From Trichostrongylus colubriformis (lineage: Eukaryota; Nematoda; Chromadorea; Rhabditida; Trichostrongylidae): a stretch of DNA of 64,000 nucleotides. The stretch lies in the NCBI GenBank assembly GCA_963978905.1, contig OZ022258.1:43136591-43200590 (forward strand), written 5' to 3'. The translations under genes were made by a program, and so were the position numbers. Below, piece by piece: positions 49,201 to 59,094 of this stretch. Positions within the stretch are counted from its first letter, which is position 1. Each line of letters opens with the position of its first letter. The notes under the pieces are model-generated. The model was not told the origin of the DNA, searched no databases, and was given only the letters and a program-made list of their open reading frames with translations.

Positions 49201-49545
49201 CATAGACGGTGATCGAGTTCCCTTCTCTTTCTACTGCTCGTTGATGATGTTCGGGTGGTGGGAAGAGGTTGCATTGGCACACCTTCAGAGGATGGTCGTA
49301 TTACTGGAAAGTTCCCTCCCAATCAGCACAATGTTTGAATCCGGAAATTTTTATTAAACAGCTAATAGTGTAATAAGGACAGAGTGTTTCAAATTTTCAT
49401 GCATTTTTCATTGCAGGCGTGTCATTATGGCTCATCATGCATGAATGCGCACTGCTACTTCTACCACCCACCTCAGCCGAAACCTGCTCTTGGTACCACG
49501 GTGGCCGCGAAGTACAAGTGGAAGGCCTCAAGCGCTAGTGCATAG
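43245..49545 (+). CDS. sut-2: ZC3H14/Nab2-family nuclear poly(A)-binding protein, complete, 18 exons
   Basis: Exons: 43245-43286, 43340-43497, 44153-44231, 44284-44386, 44823-45075, 45168-45315, 45419-45522, 46077-46182, 46253-46338, 46615-46781, 46898-46971, 47176-47254, 47307-47485, 48155-48267, 48506-48656, 48719-48783, 48873-48981, 49417-49545; 714 residues (human ZC3H14 736). The N-terminal PWI-like domain (1-100) reads LKAAIKAKLEELGVYVDDEL and MVMIANKKEKNQMKDDL. Residues about 130-212 are an extreme Arg/Glu helix. Five tandem CCCH fingers (about 541-690) are CRFWPACRQGENCCYTH, CINFPHCSFGSRCLYIH, CKFDRKCVNPNCPYTH, CLFGNKCKKPNCAFKH and CHYGSSCMNAHCYFYH. These bind poly(A) RNA in the nucleus; loss of SUT-2 suppresses tau toxicity in worms. 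The start of exon 4 is uncertain: the better acceptor at 44274 would put a stop two codons in. The exon at 48719 could start at 48728. Confidence 0.94.
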
Positions 49546-52223
49546 AGTGGATACCTACAGACAGTTGTACAAAAGTGTAGGAGCATCGTATCAGTTATCT
49601 AAGTGATATCATGAGGCCGTTCTTGATTGTTCATTGTGTTAAATTTTTACATCTTCTATTCTAAACAAAAGTTCATTTATTACGATCACACGGCCTTTGG
49701 GACCGACATACATTTCAGCATCTTTAGATGCCCCTTCAGACCGTGCAGTAATCAGCTAGGTTGCATACACAGTCATGGAATCATGGTTTCTAATAAGCAC
49801 TCTCTGGGTGTTCTAGTTCCATTTTGCAACATCTTTTGAAGTGTTAAGTATATTATAGTAAGTATATGATATTAAGTGAATCTATTGAAGTTATAGTGAG
49901 CAGTGATCTCATAGAGTGGCGGGGGTGGTAGACTTGCATTTTCTATGCTGTTGATGGCCACTATTTTTGGAAGGTGTCACGTTTAAGCCCGTAACATTAC
50001 AATATTCCCATCTACGTAGACCCTGCGGCCTTCAAAGGCAGCAGGGAATAGTTCGGTTTCGTTGGATAAGGAGCAGATGTGCCATGGTCATTGTCAGTAG
50101 GGGACTACAAAAAATACTTCGAGGTGGCTAAGTCTCTGAAGATTTTCCGCTTACCTATTGCGGATGCCATTTACGGATGCATTCATGACGTATAAGTTGG
50201 AACTGCCTTGATGTGTGGTGTGTGACAGCCAGAAATGGCACTTGACGCGCTCGCGTGTGGGAGGAGTGAGACGCGTGTGAAGTGTGCTGCGCACTATATG
50301 GTTTATTAAGTAGTGTAATAGAGCGCTTTTTTTACCATGATTCACGTCTTATCCAGATCTGTGTGAGTGTTCATTCATAGGAACCGTATTTGCCAAATCC
50401 TGAATTATCCCAAATTATCCCACGTGCTCATGTAGGACATGGATAGTTCGATTTCAGAGATATTTACCTATTGCAACGCCTTCGTTCACTATTAATGAGG
50501 ACGCTTGTCATGTGTGCGAAGGTTATTTTAAACCCGGTGTTGTAAATTAATCGTGTCAATTTGGCTATCATAGATGGTGCTGAAGTCTGCTATAAGCATA
50601 TCCACCGCTAGCTTTGACTACAGGTTATTTCATATCGTTTCTGTTGCCAACCGCAACAGGGAGGTCCAGCCCTCTCATTTGTCTATTAGACAGACTTCAT
50701 ACCTCGCGGTAGTGCCGGCGTGCTTGCTGGGGCAAGGGGCGCGCTTTTGCAGGCAGCGAGGCAGAGTGCAGCGGATGGAGACGTACATTACAGGGCCGCG
50801 CCCTGCCGCAGTCACCACAGAGTATGATGGTGGCATTATGGTTGCTAGGTTTTCGAGACAAAGTCGGATCCTTGTCGTATAGTAGACTACTCACTCCTCT
50901 TCTCCATAAGCCGTTCTTCGATTGGCCTACTTGACTGCTGTTTTTCCTGCAAACCAACTAGAGGAGTTCGAGCACACTAGTTTAACTGTGAATTGGCTGT
51001 GGGCTGTTTACTTGTAAAGTACTGGGAGCTCGTATCAACAGAAGGTGTGTCTCCGTAGCGATAGGAGAATGAAACAGGGCACTCTAACTGGGTCATCGAA
51101 CCATAAGAATCGCGTCACCGCGTGACAAGTATTCAACTGGTCCCTCTGTGAGTTGAATGCGTGCTGAAGGCGTGGTCGCTTGAGTGTCCTGTCGCATACC
51201 CGGAGCAATAGTTTTTATCTGACTTATCATCCTACTGTCAAAACTGAATAACATCTCAGCATTTTTCTCTCAATTTTCGTAGTTTCGACGTTTCAGGGAA
51301 GCTATCTGTACGTATTTTAGGATAATGGCTGTTTTGCACCAGTGGTGTGTGTGAAAATGGGATTTTTCTATAAAATGGTTGACATCAATTGATGTGCTTT
51401 TTGTGGGCAATTAGTCTGTTCGGCTCTGGCTCCATTCGACATTGTTTTACTTCGTACTTGTCCTTTTTGTTTTTTCTTGATGCACCATTATTGTAGCGGT
51501 CGGATTTTCCTACTTCCATTGTTATTGTTGCATTATTTATGAAAATTCCCATATATGAGTAAATGATTTTTATCGTAAGAGTCAAGTACAAAAAGGAGCA
51601 GAAGGCAAGAAAAACCACCACAAGCATAACATAAGTATACTCCTAGGGAATTGTAACCTAAAGCTCCGAAAATTGGTTAAGAGTTAATTGTCTATTTGTT
51701 AGCAAGCAGAAGCTCGGTGAAATAGTCAATATCTATCGAAAAATGATATGTTGATATTCTTATGAATTGCTGAGATGCTTATTCAGAAATCTTCAGTTGA
51801 TACGGCTCCTTCTAATCAATGAGGGCAGAACCGGAACGAATGTTTGAAGACAGATTCTTGCAAATTGTTGGGTAACTAAGTCTTAAATGCTATTGATGGT
51901 GCCATCACTCGGATCGAATATTATGAAACGATAACCACTATCGTCTCGGCTTACCAATCGTGAATGAATTGTATTAGGTTGGAAACTGAATCCTGCTGTT
52001 TTTATTCGTTTTAGTTATTATTTTTTATTATTTATTTCTTTTTAATGGCGAATCGTTCGGTGTGAGACCCACAGCAATACACCATTTGAAAGAGTTTTCC
52101 AGGCTTTCCAAGAATATGCTGATATTTTTATACAACTGAATTTCCTCAGAGACAACCAAAGAATAAGAATAAAAGCGAGCTCTTGATTTAAAAAAAAATT
52201 CAGTTTGAATAGAGGGTGAATTA
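49546..52223. other. 3' flank of sut-2 and gene-poor DNA
   Basis: No exon recognised. A lone mariner-type end (TATTAGGTTGGAAACTGAAT) lies at about 51974; its partner is not found. Confidence 0.3.
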
Positions 52224-52964
52224 CATGGGGTGCCAAAAAAAGTAATTTTGCCCACGGCTCATATCTGCCAATTATGCAAAACATAGGGAAACGAAAAAAA
52301 ATAAAAGTGTTGGGGCAAGATACTCCCGAAATGTTCCTCTGGAAGCAGGAACAAGCTGAGACTCACTACTTTCACTTTCATAAAAATATGGAGCTTTCAT
52401 TCGGCGCAGTCGGGCTTCGGAGTAAGTACAGTATCAAGGTCCGCTTAATACAGTGAAGCTAGGCTTCGTGGTAGGTCTTTTGTGGGAAGCTTCCTAAGGA
52501 TTGGCCCTTCGGTTCATGGAAACCACAGAGCCCCTGCTGCTTGGACAAGGCTGCTATGATCCGAAGTATCATTTTCATGCCCAAATCCGCCTTCGGAGGG
52601 GTTTCAATGGTAAGTGCACGTTTTGGCTCTTGGAAACGAAGGGCGCTGGGAACGCGGAAAAAGCGGGATCCTAAAGAACACCACCCAGTATGAATCCCCT
52701 TAGGTACCCAGAGTGAACGGCCCTCAGCAAGGTTTTGAATGAGGGCGACGAAATTTCGGATTATGCCCAATTGAGGTGGCACATCTTGTTCACTTTTTCC
52801 TCGCTCTCGTTCCTGCTCGTGCAGAAGGCTGCCAGGAGTATGGTGATAGAGTGAGGTCTGCTCATGAATCTGGGGATGAAATTACCTCAACAGAATTTGC
52901 TGTAGTTCGACTAAAATGGGGTTGAAGTGGAGAAGACAAAATTACTTTTTTTTGGCACCCCCTA
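52224..52964. mobile_element. 741 bp element with GGGTGCCAAAAAAAGTAATT inverted ends
   Basis: The inner 23 bases of the left end (from 52227) and the complement of the right end match almost perfectly, and TA flanks both sides. A 107-codon minus frame (52459-52782) is the only long one and is not recognised. Probably a non-autonomous Tc1/mariner-class element, but this rests on ends only. Confidence 0.7.
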
Positions 52965-53382
52965 TACACACTGACGCTTTGGCGATGCCAAGGCGTCAGT
53001 GTGTAATTCACAGATAAAAACCGAGATAAAACGTTCATTTATGCGGGATAAATCACAGGAATAAAGTGCAAAATAGTAATCGTATAAGCAGAATTCATTT
53101 CTTTTGCTTGCTGCTTCACGACCTGTCGGAGTGATTGAGGCGAACGCTTCACACTTTATCTTTTCAACAAGTATCTCTTGAAAATCCTATCAAGCGGTAT
53201 CCAAGCATCTCCAGTTTCTGTAGTGTAGCAGTCGAGTACGAAGCGGTTATAATTGAGAAAATAATGCACATAATTTTACATTCGCTAACATAGTCGATCA
53301 CAGCGATCACTCTCAAGTGGTTAATCAGCCGCATCCGGTTCGTCTATCAAGTACTAACAGATGCTCGTGAGTTCACTGCGTG

Positions 53383-53790
53383 CTAATCTGACCCGTCTGT
53401 TTGCGCTGCGGACAGCTTTCTTTTTTGGGTGTGCGATCTTTCTCTTAGGCAGTTCGCTTTGAATTCTAGTGCTCTTGTCTTCCAACCTTTGCTTTCTTCT
53501 TGGAAATTCAACCATTTTCTCAAAGTTATGTCCATGTCTTCAGTATAAGATTCACGAGTCATGAAGCTCCCAAAGCTTCTTTGGCAGCGATTCATCAATC
53601 AGCTGATGTTTGTGCATCGTAGCTTTGAAAAAAATGATATTGTGGCCACCACTCCCTCAAACACAATGTCAACGATCATGAATTCCTTACAAGGTTTCTT
53701 TCGAGAAATTATAGAAGGGCTGGATTTAAGATTGCTGTATTCAACCAAAATAGCATCAATTTCTTCAGTGGTGTTTCTGTTTCGCATTTT
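53383..53790 (-). other. Possible worn coding sequence, family unknown
   Basis: Two minus-strand frames abut: one with NTTEEIDAILVEYSNLKSSP (53599-53787) and one with EDMDITLRKWLNFQEES and KWxxRALEFKANCLRE-like sequence (53383-53598). Charged, gag-like in feel, but no diagnostic motif. No terminal repeats found. Confidence 0.2.
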
Positions 53791-54555
53791 TCAGTATGCA
53801 TCCCATAGCCGACTCACTCGCGGTCAGTTCAAAAGTCCAACTTCGTCACGTATTTTGTTTTTGTGGTACATTTTACTGTCTTAGTGGTTCAAGTATAATG
53901 GAGCCCCGTATTTGAGACACGGAGAAAGAAAGGGGAGGAGAAGCTGAAGCCGATTCTTCTCTGTTAGTATGCCAATAGAAGAACAAGCAAAAAGTAGGAC
54001 AATATATACGACAGAATGAACTATCGAGATTAAGGCTCTGAAGCTCCGTGCCATCGTAGTTGAGATGGCGATGGTCTTTAAAAGATTCACGACATTTATT
54101 ATCTCGGCAATTGGAGGAGAAGCTCCTTTCATTATGGATTTGCATGTTCAGTCTAATTGGAAGTATCAGTTTATTGAAGGTCGAGCAGACTCTATGACGC
54201 ATATAAACAACCATGCAGGCGAGCTGATACTTTGTCTGACTTGAACCGATCGACGATAGCACCTTCAAATGGTTGTCTTTTTATCTCCAAACGGATCATT
54301 CAAACTGCAAACGTTTTCTTGTACTCCTCTTGATATTTTATAAACAATTAATTACCGTAGAAACACCACAGCCCGTTTCTAGCTAATGCGCCACGCACCC
54401 GTCGTCCTTTTAAAATCGAAGCGGTATGGGAATGTATAGTTACCCTATTCAAGTTCTTTCCTCCTTAACATATCTGAGACAAATAGTCTAGAAAAGAGGG
54501 CTGAGATCCAGAGACAGGTTAAGTGAGACCATAGTGCCGTGCTATGCGGTCCTTT

Positions 54556-54648
54556 AGGCCGCTTCCATACTTTGCGCACCGACGCCGTCACGCGCGTGAC
54601 GCAGGCACGCGCGTGACGGCGTCGGTGCGCAAAGTATGGAAGCGGCCT
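54556..54648. repeat. Perfect hairpin: 43 bp arms, 7-base loop
   Basis: Left arm 54556-54598 begins AGGCCGCTTCCATACTTTGC and ends CACGCGCGTG; right arm 54606-54648 is its exact complement. The loop is ACGCAGG. GC-rich in AT-rich surroundings. No target duplication is clear. Confidence 0.95.
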
Positions 54649-55857
54649 TAAGGCTCCGTGGAAAAGCTCACAGGTGCGCGCATGTGGTGCATGCTGGGTG
54701 ACATCACCGCCACTGCGCGGTGCGATGACTGAAGATGGCCTTCGCTGCTACCATTGCGTTCCACCGAATGTATTCTTGCTAGAACTTTGCTAATTCACAG
54801 GGGGCGAGAGCATTATGTACCGGCAGGTTTTGTTATGCGTTAGCTGCAATGACTGGCCTTTTTTCCGCTGTGTCAGGCCTATCCACCTGTCTGGATTCGC
54901 CTGAGGTTGAGAATGTTGAAGCTTGAGGAGCTTGTGTTTATCGGTCTGATGCATACCATGGGGGAGATATGGAGGAGAAAGAGGACCGGTCATCTCGAGG
55001 CGTTGGTGGAGTGACAGCAATATTGCTCTCGTGAAGCGCATTGGTAGCAGCGCAGACCATCGCCCACTGTCGCGCTCAGGGTGGGTGCGACGTCAGCAGC
55101 ACGCGCTGCATGCACGCGCAGGTGATTCTCTCCACCCGTCCTTCAGCCGTTCCATAGTGTTTTTCTTAACTACCTACAACTACGGAAAAATCAAAATCCG
55201 GCAGAGACACATCCCATTGAGGTCTCCACGTTTTTGGGCATGTGGGCGGGGATTCCAGAGAGTAAAGACGTGCACGGGCCATCGAATGCTGAGGAAGCAA
55301 AGCGGCTGCCGTCAAGTGATCGGTGACGAAGTTTTAGAGCCAATCGAGATTGGGCGCGAAACTCTGGACTGCGCTTCTTCCCGTCGTCAACTGTAAGAAG
55401 CTTGTTCGGCGGGAATTCAAACAAGTTGCTTTTAGTTCAGATTTTCCGATTTCTACGTCAGAACTAGGGAATTTTCAAATTTTTTTGTGTTTGTGTTCGA
55501 GTTCTGAATCTATAATACTATAGTGATTCCAAGAGGGTTATCATCTCTAGGTGAGCTATTTCGTGACAGAATGAAAATCACAACTTCAATACGGTTTCTT
55601 TTCACAATTCCTTCTTCTTCATATATTGAGCGCCTTTTAACTTTTGCAGCATCTGCTCAATACGTACTCGCAAAATCTGTAAAGAGATCCGTATCACAAT
55701 TCGACTAAATGACTACCGAAAAGCTCTTGACCACTCACTTCACGGTAAACAATGTAGCAGGTCTTTTATTTGCACACCTTCGTCACTAAATTTATGAATT
55801 TTCAGGCACAACGTTATAGCAAGAAAAAAAGCCCCCTCTGTCTTATTTTTTATAATA

Positions 55858-56520
55858 TTAGGTAGTCTAAAAAGACTTTTCGTATTTTTAAATACCACTT
55901 TTTCCCTCAAAACTGCTTTCCACAAAATTTCTTCTGTACATATATATGTAGTACAAGTCCACACGCATCTATAGGTGTTGTTGTCTTCCATCACCCGGAT
56001 AACCCTTTTCGGCAAAATAAAATATCAAAAGTCGCCTCATTTTCAATTCTAATTTTTTTCTTTGAATGGCGTTAGACAGGGAAAGGAAAAGGTGATAATC
56101 CGATGGAGCAAGATCAGGGCTATGAGGAATTTTTATCCAAGCTCGAGAATTTTTAAAAAAAATTGAAAATTTTTTATCACTAGTGGAAAAATGACTCGTC
56201 AAAAAGTTCTCGAGCTTGGATAAAAATTGCTGTCCCATCCACCTTATAGCCCTCATCTTGCTCCATCGGATTATCACCTTTTCCTTTCCCTCTCTAACGC
56301 CATTCAAAGAAAATTTTTTATAATTTTTGTATTGAAAATGAGGTTGACCGTTGATATGTTTATTTGCCGAAAAGGGTTATCCGAGAGATGGAAGACAATA
56401 ATACCTATAGATGCGTGTGGACTTGTACTACATTTGTATGTACAGAAGAGGTTGCTGGAAAGCAGTTTGGAGGGAAAAAGGGGTATTTGAAAATACGAAA
56501 AAACTTTTTAGACTACCCAA
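55858..56520. mobile_element. Mariner-derived fold-back element, copy 2 (663 bp)
   Basis: Ends TTAGGTAGTCTAAAAAGACT and CTACCCAA, TA-flanked, same family as 26124-26799. Both arms carry mariner C-terminal coding: HSPDLAPSDYHLFLSLSNAI on the minus strand near 56100 and PYSPHLAPSDYHLFLSLSNA on the plus strand near 56240, each followed by PKRVIREMEDNNTYRCV. The centre near 56160 has poly-A/T and LEKFLTS-type sequence in both directions. Confidence 0.85.
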
Positions 56521-57987
56521 TATGTTTCATGCAATTTTCACTGGCTGCTGGAGATTTATCGGGACGAGATGAAATCGATTCACACTACATCTTCGTTACT
56601 GAACATTATAGATTTGCATCGTAATATTTTTGTTGAGTAGGAGGTGGAGAAGATCAAGAAAAGGAAACAAGGCACTGTACACCTATAAATATAACTATAA
56701 TCGTATAACCATAACTTGGTTGCGAGCAGTGTACTGTACGCTCAGATCTGGAGTTCCACACCCCTTACAGAACATCAGAAAGTGTAACCAGTCACCTGCT
56801 CGGGTATTTACACCGATTCATGATGTCCCTCCGTATCTGGTGTTTAGCTCTGCTTATTGAAAGATTGATCAAAGAAGAATCAGATGTTGTCTGCTCCAGC
56901 CAGGTCTCTCTCTCTGCCATTATCGTGTCCGTATGGTCAGTAGCGAATCGGAAAAACCTTGTGTAGGAAACCACTCCATTGCCATGCCACATAAAAGTAT
57001 AGAATGCAACAACCGGTTGTGGCATCGTCTATTCGCACACTTGCATACTGCTTGAGCGTTTGAGCAGTGGGAAGGACTTGTTTTGAAGGCTTTTGTACTT
57101 GTCATTGTCATTGTATATACGTTGTCTTTTATAAATGCTTCTCAAAACCTATGTTCAGGGAATATTCGATACAAGTGCAATTTCAAAAAGGTTCCATTTG
57201 CACACCCACTCAAGCTAGGATCGCTTTCGATGAAAATTTTTCTTCAAAGCTACTCGTATTGCACGTCATGGCCTGCCACACGCCCATCGAATTGCATCTT
57301 TCTTTTCGAACCAGAAAATCGCGTCATCGTCTTCAAGACACGTCCCATACCCTCCAGAGAATCATTAGGAAGTCATCCTTTTTTTTGTACGTAAAGATTA
57401 TGGGGGGTGGAGTGTTTTGGCCACACCTCAAACGTACTGATAACAATATCCACCAATAACGATCAAAACAATGCTCACCAGGGCATTCTCTGATGCCGAG
57501 AAAAATGACCGCTACACTACGACTCCACTCTACGATGACCTAATACGACCCCCCCCCCTGTTGCTGGATTATAAAGTTGCAATGTGTTTCATTACTATGT
57601 ACACTTACTTCAAGTTTCCTTACACGGTTCGCTGTAAAATACCACTCGCTTCTCATCAGCTTATTGAGAGTATGGATTCTTCTGCTTATGGCTGACCACT
57701 GCAGGTACGACCCCACTTGTATGGTCAAGTACAGCTTCCGTCGAGAAATCGTACCCTGGTACCCACCTCCTGATAAGATCGAATATTCTAATACAGAAGC
57801 ATTATTCTAATTTTTCAATCTTTTCGTACCTTCCAGTGAACCTCCTTTTGCTCTTATTTCTTCCTTGTGTTTTCCAGGTGTATATTACGTTTATATTGAG
57901 CAGTGCGGAAAGCTGTCCACCAAATTCCAACAGACTCGGTGAAATAAGACTATGGCGTGCATACAAGGCCTTCCATTGCTGGTGCTA
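56521..57987. other. Region with unassigned exon-like segments
   Basis: A segment at about 57705-57810 follows GACCACTGCAG and reads YDPTCMVKYSFRREIVPWYP to a stop, resembling a last exon. A hydrophobic frame near 57083 (KAFVLVIVIVYTLSF) looks like a signal sequence but lacks an ATG. No chain of phased exons could be built. Confidence 0.3.
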
Positions 57988-58152
57988 CAGTCCATTTCCC
58001 AAGGGCTGGCAGGGCGTGGCCTACAGACTTGGGTGAGTGGCGAGAGTGAGAGCACGTAGCGAAAGTGAGAGTGTGTGGCGGGGTAAGGGAGATCGATACA
58101 CGATCATCCAAGTCCGTGGGCCTCGCCCTGCCATGCGTTGGGAAATGGACTG
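57988..58152. mobile_element. 165 bp MITE, CAGTCCATTTCC ends
   Basis: Inverted arms of about 50 bp (CAGTCCATTTCCCAAGGGCT and complement, with GGGCGTGGCC and ACTTGGGTGAG-related blocks), TA on both sides. Same family as the half copy at 10258. Confidence 0.8.
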
Positions 58153-58304
58153 TACATAGTTTGCATATCATGGAATATTAAGTAACAGTCGCGTCTCTAA
58201 AAGATGTAGGAATGATGATTTGGGTGTCTGATGTACGAATTATGCCCATTATGAAGGGAAGTCTGAGTGGAGATGTGCGGCGCTGATCGGCGCTAATGTT
58301 TTGC

Positions 58305-58738
58305 TTAAAGGAATCGTCCACGGAAAATGAGTTTTTGTGTTACCCATATATTTATGTTGTATTTGCCTAATGTTGGCCTCATGCGAAATTTCACGCGAAA
58401 AAATGTGAATCTGGCTGAGATACAGCACCACAAAGTGCGGTCCCAGTGGGCGGGGCCTCTGTGTAAAAGCCTCGTACCGCGTCCGCCGTGGTCGGAGACA
58501 CATTGTAGGAACAGAAGGTTACGTAAACAGTCCCACTCTCCGTTCCCAACGGCGGCGGAAGACGGGACGAGGCTTTTGCACGGAGGCCCCTCCCACTGGG
58601 ACCGCACTTTGTGGTGCTGTATCTCAGCCAGATTCACATTTTTTCGCGTGAAATTTTGCATGAGGCCAACATTAGGCAAATACAACATAAATATATGGGT
58701 AACACAAAAACTCATTTTCCGTGGACGATTCCTTTTAA
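58305..58738. mobile_element. About 430 bp fold-back MITE with TTAA flanks
   Basis: Arms of roughly 170 bp: AGGAATCGTCCACGGAAAAT, GTTACCCATATATTTATGTT and GATACAGCACCACAAAGTGC on the left are all repeated in complement on the right. TTAA occurs at both outer ends, as for piggyBac-type targets. Related to 21761-21978 by ends and by the internal GTAAACAGTCCC segment. Confidence 0.78.
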
Positions 58739-59085
58739 AAATCACATAACAAGGCGCAACGAGTTCTGCAAGCTCGTCGCACGTGAACAAATTTCACAAG
58801 TAAATGGACTGTTGACTGCTTATCACTGCCCCGTGTTACGACCGAAATTCAGTGGAGCTGCTGCAAAACGTCCACGCGAAAACTAAGTTGACAATGCCGA
58901 TCCTTCACGGGTTTTTCGCCATTTTATTTTCTTTTCTCATGACGTCACACTACTCGACACCGTTATTTCTGTTTTCAAAAGCCGACTTTCTCCGCGTGTT
59001 CAAACCTGCCGTCTTTGATGCACGCACCCGAAGGCACGAAACTGATAGATGACAAGATTATGTTTACATCTAAGTGTTGTGCAAC

Positions 59086-59093
59086 ATTTTCAG
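59086..59093 (+). promoter_or_regulatory. Probable trans-splice acceptor
   Basis: ATTTTCAG ends one base before the ATG at 59095, a spacing typical for SL1-spliced nematode genes. Confidence 0.6.
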
Positions 59094-59094
59094 C

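Noticed and set aside
58305..58790. Frames of 140-161 codons on both strands
   Set aside because: Fall within the arms of the fold-back MITE.
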